This document shows positions 52,959-63,957 of a DNA stretch of 64,000 nucleotides, in pieces. The notes under the pieces are model-generated. The model was not told the origin of the DNA. It did not search any database and worked only from the letters and a program-made list of their open reading frames with translations. A program made the translations under genes and the position numbers. Position 1 is the stretch's first letter. Every line of letters starts with the position of its first letter. Origin of the DNA: Ascarosepion bandense (lineage: Eukaryota; Mollusca; Cephalopoda; Sepiida; Sepiidae); contig JBBBDQ010001287.1 in assembly GCA_037127315.1 (NCBI GenBank), positions 3,012,501 through 3,076,500 of the forward strand, given 5' to 3'.

Positions 52959-53180
52959 TAATCATCCGTAGACAGATCTGTTTCACAGCTCATCAGTACG
53001 GTCAGACAGCCGATTGCTTTTTACCCAGGATTGAAACCCGATTGAATCGGCGTCAGTCGGTGATTCTACCTCTGAGCTACGGGCTCTCGATAGAAGGAGG
53101 CAGACTTTTTAGCGTGCATATTATCATTATACACGCCCAATAGCTGAGAGTGTTCTAATTCATTGCTGAATGAACGATAC
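52959..53180 (-). mobile_element. Hammerhead SINE (A family), copy 4, stem II deleted
   Basis: The minus strand from about 53180: TTCAGCAATGAATTAGAACA, GCTAAAAAGTCTGCCTCC, a canonical A-box TAGCTCAGAGGTAGAAT, T-arm CGGGTTTCAATCCTG, then CCGTA, CTGATGA (52996-52990), GCTGT only, GAAA (52984-52981), CAGATCTG, GTC and TACGG. Stem I is perfectly Watson-Crick paired here, while stem II has lost about 7-8 bases. This is the best tRNA-like part in the family. Confidence 0.8.
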
Positions 53181-53810
53181 GTAAATTCCAGAGTATCTAC
53201 TGTTATTCAAAGTCTACCATTCTTCCAGTGTGCTCAATCAGGGTGTGAGAGCGTAAACAGTATCTGTAAATTCAGATATAACTTATTGGGGAAATAGCCA
53301 GTTTCAATATGTCATTTTAAGATATGCATTCTTCAACCCCCAAGAAACAGAGAATAAGGAAAAATAGTAAATCCACATGTTAGCTTTGGAAGGGGGTTGG
53401 AGGTATTGGTTTTATTAGGGTTAGACTAGGGAAAAATTAAGTGGTAACTTCCATTTTGGTAGTGGTAGGTATTTGGTTTGACCCTTGAGTTAGTAATGGT
53501 AAGTGATGGAGAAGTAAATGCTCGGCCAAATTTAAAAAAAACTTATTGTGACTAATTGGAAGAATATGATAATTATTGTAATTTATACTTATTTCTCTGG
53601 CGATACATTCTTCCTTTTGTTTATATGCTTTCTACATGGGAAAGCACATGTGAAAGCCGTTAACCAGAGGACGTAATGCAATTTCGGTGACTAACGCATA
53701 ACTATAAAAACTGGCACCACCAGCAACTTTTTCCACTGGAGAGAGTAAAGTGTTTCTTTATTATTTTTTATTTTTGGTGCTGCTTTTGTTTGCGTAGATG
53801 TCCTTCTCTT
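53181..53810. other. No recognised gene
   Basis: Unassigned sequence without matching repeats. A GGGTTAGACTAGGG-containing stretch is not coding. Confidence 0.5.
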
Positions 53811-53814
53811 TTTA

Positions 53815-54150
53815 TCTAAACTTATTTATAAATGGGACTTTGTCTGTGTGTATGTCTGTGTGTGTGTGTCTGTTACCCATAGACTCCGAAACGGCTGAAC
53901 CGATTTTCTTGAAAATTTACACAGTTGTACTATAAGCCTCTGCGAGTGTTCTAAGCTAGGTTTGTGTCGAGGTACCCCCGTTAAATATCGAAAATTGATA
54001 ATCGAAAAAATCGCGTTATAGAAAAAGTGGTCCGATTTTAATCAAATTTGATACACTCATAGACAAAGACATAAGAAAGGATAGTCAGAAGTTTCAAGGT
54101 TGCAGTTCTTACAATAGTGCAGAAAATCGATTATATATATATATATATAT

Positions 54151-54206
<56 letters not shown>

Positions 54207-54722
54207 CAAGATGTTTGTGTGTGTGTCTGTTTATCTGCCTGTATGTCTGTATTTTATCAGCTCTTTTATTTTAGTTTTTGATTCGGGTTTGGCTCCAAGT
54301 AGGTATAATTGTAGTTCTTAGTCTCAGCCATGATACCATTTACTCAGAGGACTTATTTAGCCTTCAAAATTCAGTTTACGACGAAAAAATCTTTATTTGA
54401 TATCGATACCAGGAAATCAAAATTTGACTTACATCCATTCATTTTTTTTCAATCTATGGTTTCGCTTTAACTGGAAACAACTATTGCTTTTTAGTCTTTC
54501 GTGCCAACGTCCAAAGAGTCTGAGCTCCAGGACCATGGATTAGTTTTAAAGCTATCATTCCAGCCGAGCAACGCCAGCTATACTGCTAGTAGGTGAGACT
54601 GGCAAATTGTCACAATTATTTTATTATTTCAAATATTCTATAAGCTGAGTTTGAGCTCCAGGACCATGGATTAGTTTTAAAGCTTTCATTACGTCCGAGC
54701 AACGCCGGGCTAGACTAATTGT
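53815..54722 (-). repeat. Three H repeat pieces in a row
   Basis: Minus-strand pieces at about 53815-54135 (3' half), 54200-54598 (5' half with CCTGGTATCGATATCAAAT and ACTAGCAGTATAGC) and 54598-54722 (5' end with AATAATTGTGACAATTTGCC). TA tracts lie at 54137-54202. The order suggests a full element followed by a second, truncated one. Confidence 0.8.
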
Positions 54723-55184
54723 TTTTGATAACTGCAAGTCAGATTTTCAGCCTTATGTTAAAAGTTTTTGCATTTGATCGTTAACCAATACACAACGCGC
54801 TCGTAGCGACCTTAATCGATGACGTACAATGGAAAGTAAACAGGTGTTTGGTACCATGGCTTTAATCAACTTTCTTATTTCGGATCTTGACCAGCTCTAA
54901 ACTGATGCCTGTTGAGCAGTGGCCTGGAGTTGATGTGAAACACGCTTCAGGTTCAGGCCAGTGATGTCTGCTTTCAAATGGTAGGGAACATTTGACCGTC
55001 TTTTAAATACGCTGCACCCGACGCTCAGTAGGTAACACATGACATATCCACTCTTTTCCACGCAGTCGTATCGCAGCGATTCGTAGCGGTTTTTCTTTCG
55101 CTTGTACGCTTCCCCTCCTTTCCGCTTCCATGGAACTCTTAATTCTAATAGAAACACACACCTCTTTTTATCGGACCTCGCTAC
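54723..55184. other. No recognised gene
   Basis: Moderately mixed composition (CAACGCGCTCGTAGCGACC, CTTTCGCTTGTACGC). An 86-codon minus frame at 54897-55157 has no recognisable motif, and I do not call it. Confidence 0.45.
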
Positions 55185-55935
55185 ATTTTTTCTAGAAATA
55201 TGTCCATGACAACTCTTCTAGTAAACTTTTCGTCTAAAAATATTTTCATGGTAAATATTACGATAAGCTTTTGTTCTAGAAATATTTCATGGTGACTATT
55301 CTAATAATCTTTTATCTAGAAATATTTTCCTTCAAATATTATGATAAGCTTTTTTCTACAAATATTTTCATGGTAAATATTACGATAAACTTTTGTTCTA
55401 GAAATATATTTGTGGTGTCTATTCTGATAGTCTTTTATATAGAAATATTTTTCTGGCAAATATTATAATAAGCTTTTTTCAAGAAATATTTTCATGGCAA
55501 CTATTCTGATGAGCTTTTTCATACAAATATTTTCATGGCAAATATTACGATAAGCTTTTGTTCTAGAAATATTTTCATGGTGACTATTCTGATAATCTTT
55601 AATCTAGAAATATTTTCCTGGCAAATATTCTGATAAGCTTTTTTCTAGAAATATTTTCATGGCAACTATTCTGATAAGCTTTTTTTCTAGAAATATTTTC
55701 CTGGCAAATATTCTGATAAGCTTTTTCTGGAAATATTTTCATGGCAACTATTCTGATAAGCTTTTTTTCTACAAATATTTTCATGGCAAATATTATGATA
55801 AGCTTTTGTTCTAGAAATATTTTCATTGTGACTATTCTGATAATCTTTTATCTAGAAATATTTTCCTGGCAAATATTATGATAAGCTTTTTTCAAGAAAT
55901 ATTTTCCTGGCAACTGTTCTGATAAGCTGTTTTAA
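55185..55935. repeat. 42-bp minisatellite, about 18 units
   Basis: TTCTAGAAATATTTTCATGG, CAACTATTCTGATAAGC and a T run repeat about every 41-42 bp. Units alternate between CATGGCAACTATTCTGATAA and CTGGCAAATATT.TGATAAG, so an approximately 83-bp two-unit period is visible. Minus frames give repeated ENISRKKAYQN, which is not a gene. Confidence 0.9.
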
Positions 55936-55979
55936 CTTAGTGTTTCAACCATATGAATTTAAGCGTGATATTATATTGG

Positions 55980-56240
55980 CAGTTCGGTCCCACTGTTTTA
56001 CTATTAAACTAGCTAGACGCAACCGACAATTTTATTCTAAGAATTTTTTTCTGAAACTTCTCACTCGTGGAACTACCTTCTAATCTCTTCTATACCTGAC
56101 AGCTACATTCTCTTATTGCTTCCTGAACTCTGTTCCATCATTGATCTTTTCTCCTTTCATCTCCTCACTAAAGTTTTTATTTTTATTCTTTTTCACAACC
56201 TGTAACACCCGGAATCCTTTTGACGCTTGGATAAAATTAT
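55980..56240 (+). pseudogene. LINE-J-related C-terminal fragment (J7)
   Basis: A plus frame from 55985 reads RSHCFTIKLARRNRQFYSKN and FFLKLLTRGTTF, then a stop. This matches the LINE-J pattern RSHPFTVKPMKCNRNFYSNS..F but with different residues, so it is another lineage. The downstream part reads LPDSYIL-like in shifted frames. The 3' end with GTAACACCCGGAATCC differs from LINE-J. Confidence 0.65.
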
Positions 56241-56585
56241 TTCAATAAGGAAAGAAAACAAGAATAACAAAATACATAAAGTAAAGAAATAACAGAAAAG
56301 TAATAAATTTAAATTAAATCGCTTATATCTAAAAAAAAAATCAAAATCAAACAAGTGAATACGTCTAATTAAAATTAAAAACTTATGTATATACCATTTT
56401 GGTATTAACGAGAGTATAGAATTTAATATTTTCGTTAAAATATCTATGAACAAGTTTAAAACATTTTTATTTTAATATTATTTTCTTTAACTACCATCTT
56501 AGAAGAACTGCCTACAGTAACTTACTTAATGGAACTGAATCGTGATAACATATGATCCTTCTGGAAGATTTAAGAGGAATATGTT
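56241..56585. other. No recognised gene
   Basis: AT-rich sequence before the GAA-rich array. Confidence 0.5.
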
Positions 56586-56653
56586 TTGACGTTTTTAAAA
56601 TCGAAAAAAGAAGGAGCAGGCGAAGTTAGCCAAGAAGAAAACGACGAAAAAGG

Positions 56654-56690
<37 letters not shown>

Positions 56691-59600
56691 GAAGAAGAAG
56701 AAGAAGAAGAAGAAGAACACGTAGAAGAAGAAGAAAGAGAGATGCAGAAAGAGAAGATGAGCGTAGCAGAGAAGGACGATAATAATAATAATAGTAATAA
56801 TAATAATAATAATAATAAGAAGAAGAAGAAGAAGAAGGAGAAGAAGAAGAAGACGTAGAAGAAGAAGAAAGAGAGATGCAGAAGGAGAAGATGAGTGTAG
56901 CAGAGAAGGACAATAATAATAATAATAAGAAGAAGAAGAAGAAGAAGAAGAAAGCGAGGAGTGCCCAAGAAGATGGTAAAGAAGGACAATAATAAGAAGA
57001 AGATTAAGAAGAAGAAAAAAGGAAGAAGAAAAAGAAAAAGAAGGAATAGGCAAGGAGAGCCAAGAAGATAGCAAAAAAGGACATTAATAATAATAATTAT
57101 ACTATTATGAAAAAAAAAAGGATATCGAAGAAGAACTAAGAACAAGGCGAAAAAAAAGACAACAATAATAAGGTTAATAATAATAATAAAAGAGAAGAAA
57201 CAGTAGAAGAAGACGAAAGTATAGAAGAAGTAGAAAACGGCAAAGAAAGACAATGATAATAATAATAATAATATGAATAATAATAATAATAGTGAGAAGA
57301 AAAAGGAGATGTAGAAGGAGAAGACGATGGTAGCCAAGAAGACGGCAAAGAAGGACAATAATAATAATAGTGAGAAGAAAAAGGAGATGTAGAAGGAGAA
57401 GACGATGGTAGCCAAGAAGACGGCAAAGAAGGACAATAATAATAATAGTGAGAAGAAAAAGGAGATGTAGAAGGAGAAGACGATGGTAGCCAAGAAGACG
57501 GCAAAGAAGGACAATAATAATAATAGTGAGAAGAAAAAGGAGATGTAGAAGGAGAAGACGAAGGTAGACAATAAGACGGCAAAGAAGGACAATAATAATA
57601 ATAGTGAGAAGAAAAAGGAGATGTAGAAGGAGAAGACGAAGGTAGCCAAGAAGACGGCAAAGAAGGACAATAATAATAATAGTGAGAAGAAAAAGGAGAT
57701 GTAGAAGGAGAAGACGATGGTAGCCAAGAAGACGGCAAAGAAGGACAATAATAATAATAGTGAGAAGAAAAAGGAGATGTAGAAGAAGAAGACGAAGATA
57801 GCCAAGAAGACGACGAAAAGAACAATAATAATAATAGTGAGAAGAAAAAGGAGATGAAGAAGGAGAAGACGAAGGTAGACAAGAAGACGACAAAGAAGGA
57901 CAATAATAATAATAGTTAGAAGAAAAAGGAGATGTAGAAGGAGAAGACGAAGGTAGCCAAGAAGACGACAAAGAAGGACAATAATAATAATGATGAGAAG
58001 AAAAAGGAGATGAAGAAGGAGAAAACGAAGGTAGCCAAGAAGACGGCAAAGAAGGACAATAATAATAATAGTGAGAAGAAAAAGGAGATGTAGAAGGAGA
58101 AGACGAAGGTAGCCAAGAAGACGACAAAGAAGGACAATAATAATAATGATGAGAAGAAAAAGGAGATGAAGAAGGAGAAGACGAAGATAGCCAAGAAGAC
58201 GACAAAAAGAACAATAATAATAATAGTGAGAAGAAAAAGGAGATGAAGAAGGAGAAGACGAAGGTAGCCAAGAAGACGACAAAGAAGGACAATAATAATA
58301 ATGATGAGAAGAAAAAGGAGATGAAGAAGGAGAAGACGAAGGTAGCCAAGAAGACGGCAAAGAAGGACAATAATAATAATAGTGAGAAGAAAAAGGAGAT
58401 GTAGAAGGAGAAGACAAAGGTAGCCAAGAAGACGGCAAAGAAGGACAATAATAATAATAGTGAGAAGAAAAAGGAGATGTAGAAGGAGAAGACAAAGGTA
58501 GCCAAGAAGACGGCAAAGAAGGACAATAATAATAATAGTGAGAAGAAAAAGGAGATGTAGAAGGAGAAGACAAAGGTAGCCAAGAAGACGGCAAAGAAGG
58601 ACAATAATAATAATAGTGAGAAGAAAAAGGAGATGTAGAAGGAGAAGACAAAGGTAGCCAAGAAGACGGCAAAGAAGGACAATAATAATAATATTGAGAA
58701 GAAAAAGGAGATGTAGAAGAAGAAGACGAAGATAGCCAAGAAGACGACGAAAAGAACAATAATAATAATAGTGAGAAGAAAAAGGAGATGAAGAAGGAGA
58801 AGACGAAGGTAGCCAAGAAGACGACAAAGAAGGACAATAATAATAATAGTGAGAAGAAAAAGGAGATGTAGAAGGAGAAGACGAAGGTAGCCAAGAAGAC
58901 GACAAAGAAGGACAATAATAATAATGATGAGAAGAAAAACGAGATGAAGAAGGAGAAGACGAAGGTAGCCAAGAAGACGGCAAAGAAGGACAATAATAAT
59001 AATAGTGAGAAGAAAAAGGAGATGTAGAAGGAGAAGACGAAGGTAGCCAAGAAGACGACAAAGAAGGACAATAATAATAATGATGAGAAGAAAAAGGAGA
59101 TGAAGAACGAGAAGACGAAGGTAGCCAAGAAGACGGCAAAGAAGGACAATAATAATAATAGTGAGAAGAAAAAGGAGATGTAGAAGGAGAAGACAAAGGT
59201 AGCCAAGAAGACGGCAAAGAAGGACAATAATAATAATAGTGAGAAGAAAAAGGAGATGTAGAAGGAGAAGACAAAGGTAGCCAAGAAGACGGCAAAGAAG
59301 GACAATAATAATAATAGTGAGAAGAAAAAGGAGATGTAGAAGGAGAAGACGAAGATAGCCAAGAAGACGACAAAAAGAACAATAATAATAATAGTGAGAA
59401 GAAAAAGGAGATGAAGAAGGAGAAGACAAAGGTAGCCAAGAAGACGAAAAAGAAGGACAATAATAATAATAGTGAGAAGAAAAAGGAGATGTAGAAGGAG
59501 AAGACAAAGGTAGCCAAGAAGACGGCAAAGAAGGACAATAATAATAATAGTGAGAAGAAAAAGGAGATGTAGAAGGAGAAGACAAAGGTAGTCAAGAAGA

Positions 59601-60159
59601 CGGCAAAGAAGGACAATAATAATAATAGTGAGAAGAAAAAGGAGATGTAGAAGGAGAAGACGAAGATAGCCAAGAAGACGACAAAAACAACAATAATAAT
59701 AATAGTGAGAAGAAAAAGGAGATGAAGAAGGAGAAGTCGAAGGTAGCCAAGAAGACGGCAAAGAAGGACAATAATAATAATAGTGAGAAGAAAAAAGAGA
59801 TGTAGAAGGAGACGACGAAGGTAGCCAAGAAGACGACAAAGAAGGACAATAATAATAATGATGAGAAGAAAAAGGAGATGTAGAAGGAGAAGACGAAGGT
59901 AGCCAAGAAGACGGCAAAGAAGGACAATAATAATAATAGTGAGAAGAAAAAGGAGATATAGAAGGAGAAGATTAAGGTAGCCAAGAAGACGGCGAAGAAG
60001 GACAATAATAATAATAGTGAGAAGAAAAAGGAGATGTAGAAGGAGAAGACGAAGGTAGCCAAGAAGACGACAAAGAAGGACAATAATAATAATAGTGAGA
60101 AGAAAAAGGAGATGTAGAAGGAGAAAACGAAGGTAGCCAAGAAGACGGCAAAGAAGGAC

Positions 60160-60190
<31 letters not shown>

Positions 60191-60254
60191 GTGAGAATAA
60201 AAGGTGATGTAGAAGGAGAAAACAAAGGTAGCCAATAAGACGGCGAAGAAGGAA

Positions 60255-60289
<35 letters not shown>

Positions 60290-60371
60290 GAATAAGAATA
60301 ATAATAATGAAAAGAAAAAGGGGATGTAGAAGGAGAAGACGAAGGTAGCCAAGAAGACGGCGAAGAAGAAC

Positions 60372-60413
<42 letters not shown>

Positions 60414-60537
60414 AAGAAAAAGGGGATGTAGAAGGAGAAGACGAAGGTAGCCAAGAAGACGGCGAAGAAGGACAATAATAATAATAGTGAGAAGAAAAAG
60501 GAGATGTAGAAAGAGAAGACTAAGGTAGCCAAGAAGA
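56586..60537. repeat. GAA/AAT-rich minisatellite, 78-bp unit, left block
   Basis: After an irregular GAA/AAT zone (56586 to about 57290), a 78-bp unit repeats about 40 times: GAAGGACAATAATAATAATA, GTGAGAAGAAAAAGGAGATG, TAGAAGGAGAAGACAAAGG, TAGCCAAGAAGACGGCAAA. Variants co-occur: GACGACAAAGAAGG units are followed by ATGATGAG and GATGAAG, and AAAAGAAC units by GATGAAG. Because 78 is divisible by 3 and the minus strand has few stops, all three minus frames stay open over long stretches. The longest is 1115 codons (59917-56570). These frames are compositional, not genes. Confidence 0.95.
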
Positions 60538-61081
60538 CATCATGAACATCATCCAGCACCGGTTACAGAAATAGAAGATGTAACCATTCTATGGGATTAC
60601 ACCATCTACACAGACAGAAAAATTGAAGCAAACAGGCCAGACATTATTGTTAAAAACCAGAAGGAGAAAACTTGTCTATTAATTGATATGGCTTGTCCAG
60701 CGGATTGTAACATAGCAACCAAGGAATTTGAAAAACTGTCAAAATATAAAGACCTGGAAATTGAAATAGAAAAAATGTGGAAATTGAAAACAAGAGTTGC
60801 GCCAGTGATAGTAGGTGCACTTGGAATGATAAAAAATGGAACAAAACAACACATTGAAAGAATCCCTGGAAACCCCAGCTTAAGAGATATACAAAAAATT
60901 GTCTTATTAAGTACAGCCCACACACTAAGGAAAACGTTATCTACGTAATGCTGGGGATGATAGGGAAGATAGAAAAACATGAAATGGATCATAACAACAC
61001 GCCACTACCTGCCTTAGGTCTCCCCGCAGACTTGGTTGGTAGTGAGACCAATGCAGAAATCGAAATATGATGAAAAATGAC
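60538..61081 (+). mobile_element. LINE-R2: endonuclease end of an R4/Dong-like LINE inside the array
   Basis: It begins near GAACATCATCCAGCACCGG and reads in one frame: TEIEDVTILWDYTIYTDRKI, RPDIIVKNQKEKTCLLID, MACPADCNIATKEFEKLSKY, RVAPVIVGALGMIKNGTKQH, IERIPGNPSLRDIQKIVLL, stop at 60948. The catalytic PD (near 60642) and D are kept with 14 residues between. The 3' UTR ends GATGAAAAATGACA against (TAA). The RT and finger are missing. It is nearly identical to LINE-R3. Confidence 0.87.
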
Positions 61082-61155
61082 ATAATAATAATGAGAAGAA
61101 AATGGGGATGTAGAAGGAGAAGACGAAGGTAGCCAAGAAGACGGCGAAGAAGGAC

Positions 61156-61209
<54 letters not shown>

Positions 61210-62047
61210 AAGAAAAAGGAGATGTAGAAGGTGAAGACGAAGGTAGCCAAGAAGACGGCGAAGAAGGACAATAATAATAATAGTGAGAAGAAAAAGGAGA
61301 TGGTGAAGGAGAAGACGAAGGTAGCCAAGAAGACGGCAAAAAGGACAATAATAATAATAGTGAGAAGAAAAAGGAGATGTAGAAGGAGAAGACAAAGGTA
61401 GCCAAGAAGACGGCAAAGAAGGACAATAATAATAATAGTGAGAAGAAAAAGGAGATGTAGAAGGAGAAGACAAATGTAGCCAAGAAGACGGCAAAGAAGG
61501 ACAATAATAATAATAGTGAGAAGAAAAAGGAGATGTAGAAGGAGAAGACGAAGATAGCCAAGAAGACGACAAAAAGAACAATAATAATAATAGTGAGAAG
61601 AAAAAGCAGATGAAGAAGGAGAAGACGAAGGTAGCCAAGAAGACGGCAAAGAAGGACAATAATAATAATAGTGAGAAGAAAAAGGAGATGTAGAAGGAGA
61701 AGACGAAGGTAGCCAAGAAGACGACAAAGAAGGACAATAATAATAATGATGAGAAGAAAAAGGAGATGAAGAAGGAGAAGACGAAGGTAGCCAAGAAGAC
61801 GGCAAAGAAGGACAATAATAATAATAGTGAGAAGAAAAAGGAGATATAGAAGGAGAAGATTAAGGTAGCCAAGAAGACGGCGAAGAAGGACAATAATAAT
61901 AATAGTGAGAAGAAAAAGGAGATGTAGAAGGAGAAGACGAAGGTAGCCAAGAAGACGACAAAGAAGGACAATAATAATAATAGTGAGAAGAAAAAGGAGA
62001 TGTAGAAGGAGAAAACGAAGGTAGCCAAGAAGACGGCAAAGAAGGAC

Positions 62048-62078
<31 letters not shown>

Positions 62079-62142
62079 GTGAGAATAAAAGGTGATGTAG
62101 AAGGAGAAAACGAAGGTAGCCAATAAGACGGCGAAGAAGGAC

Positions 62143-62180
<38 letters not shown>

Positions 62181-62256
62181 GAATAATAATAATGAGTAGA
62201 AAAAGGGGATGTAGAAGGAGAAGACGAAGGTAGCCAAGAAGACGGCGAAGAAGAAC

Positions 62257-62292
<36 letters not shown>

Positions 62293-62430
62293 AAGAAAAA
62301 GGGGATGTAGAAGGAGAAGACGAAGGTAGCCAAGAAGACGGCGAAGAAGGACAATAATAATAATAGTGAGAAGAAAAAGGAGATGTAGAAAGAGAAGACT
62401 AAGGTAGCCAAGAAGACGGCGAAGAAGGAC

Positions 62431-62489
<59 letters not shown>
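61082..62489. repeat. 78-bp minisatellite, right block, ending in long (TAA)n
   Basis: About 17 units with several (AAT)n expansions (61155-61206, 62048-62080, 62140-62195, 62256-62290, 62420-62489). The segment at about 61841-62410 repeats 59953-60537 including rare words (ATATAGAAGGAGAAGATTAA; GAATAAAAGGTGATGTAG), 1.88 kb downstream. Confidence 0.95.
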
Positions 62490-62490
<1 letters not shown>

Positions 62491-63957
62491 TCTGCATATC
62501 ATTAATAGCACTAACCAGTCAACTTAATAAGACAGAATGTGGTTATAAAATAGGCCAAAAGAAAATAAGCCATCTATTTTACATGGATGACTTAAAGTTA
62601 TATGCTAAGAATGATAATGAGCTGGAAGGTCTTCTGCAAACTGTAAAATGCTTCAGCGAAGACATTGGAATGAAATTTAATTTGAATAAATGTGCTAAAG
62701 CTACAGTTTTACGTGGATCAATACAAGAAACATCCTCAATTAGCCTAGACCCTGCTATAACAATAAAAGAATTGAAACCAGAAGAAGCTTATAAATACCT
62801 AGGTGTAAATGAGAGCGAAAACATTCACCATAAAAAAATGAAAGAAATAGTGCGTAAAGAGTACTATAGAAGGCTACGAATGATATTAAAAACTGAATTA
62901 AATTCACAGAATAGAGTTATGGCCATTAATAGCCTTGCAATCCCAGTTGTCCAATATAGCTTCAACATCTTAAACTGGACTCTAAACGACATCAGGCTAA
63001 TGAATGCTAAAACAAGAAAGCTTCTTTCTAAGCATAAGATGCATCATCCAAAGGCTGATGTAGACCGTCTATACATACCCCGTAAAGAAGGTGGAAGAGG
63101 TCTTATTCAGCTGGAATTGTCATACAAGACAACAACTATTGGCTTACTAACATACATAGAAACAACAAAGGATTGGATGATACAATTAGTAAGGCAACAT
63201 GAAGAAAGAAAGAAAAAATATTCAATAATAAAAGAAGGCAGTAAATACAAACAAGAATTACAGTTAGTAGATTCTGTAGAAAAGCAAAACAGTAGCCAAA
63301 AACCAACTATTGCGGCAAAAAATATGAAAATGAAAGCCAAAGATAAAGCTCTTGAAAAGATGAAACAGCGCTGGCAAGACAAACCTCTGCATGGCCAATA
63401 TCCAGTACGTGCCAATAAATCCAATGTTGACAAAGTTAATACTCATCGATGGTTACGTGCATCTGGATTAAAGTCTGAAACTGAAGGATTTATACTTGCA
63501 GCACAAGACCAAAGTCTTTTCACGAGAAACTTTCAGGCAAATATTATGCATAATAATATGGATCCAAAATGCAGGTTTTGTGATAAACACCAAGAAACAA
63601 TAGACCACCTAATCTCAGGCTGTTCTGTGCTTGCCCCAAACGAATATAAAAATCGCCACGATAGAGTTGGGCAATATTTACATTGGGCAATGTGCAAACA
63701 TTATGGAAAAGCTGTAAACAAACACTGGTACGAACATCATCCAGCACCGGTTACAGAAATAGAAGATGTAACCATTCTATGGGATTACACCATCTACACA
63801 GACAGAAAAATTGAAGCAAACAGGCCAGACATTATTGTTAAAAACCAGAAGGAGAAAACTTGTCTATTAATTGATATGGCTTGTCCAGCGGATTGTAACA
63901 TAGCAACCAAGGAATTTGAAAAACTGTCAAAATATAAAGACCTGGAAATTGAAATAG
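62490..63957 (+). CDS. LINE-R3: R4/Dong-like RT, finger and endonuclease; 5'-truncated, open at window end
   Basis: One frame stays open from 62490, directly after (TAA)n, for about 489 codons. It has no start codon because the insertion is 5'-truncated. Domains: RT palm end FCISLIALTSQL and YMDD at residues 31-34 (62580-62591), YKYLGVNESENIHHKKMKE, RVMAINSLAIPVVQYSFN (thumb), HHPKADVDRLYIPRKEGG; a CX2CX8HX4C finger CRFCDKHQETIDHLISGC from residue 361 (63570-63623); and the restriction-like endonuclease with RPD (63822-63830), 14 residues, then D in CLLIDMACP. A one-base insertion at about 63957 (AATAGGAAAAAATG against AATAGAAAAAATG in LINE-R2) shifts the frame before the last part. The R4/Dong group is known for this domain order and for TAA-type targets. 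Confidence 0.87.

Noticed and set aside
54897..55157. 86-codon minus frame as a gene
   Set aside because: No motif, no conserved context; its length is plausible by chance in this less AT-rich patch.
56570..59917. Minus-strand frame of 1115 codons
   Set aside because: It lies wholly in a 78-bp tandem repeat with strand-biased composition. All three minus frames are open in the same way, and the residues are only S/P/Y, L/I or F/S repeats.
60937..62511. Minus-strand frame of 524 codons
   Set aside because: Same minisatellite, with (TAA)n read as poly-isoleucine; no domain.
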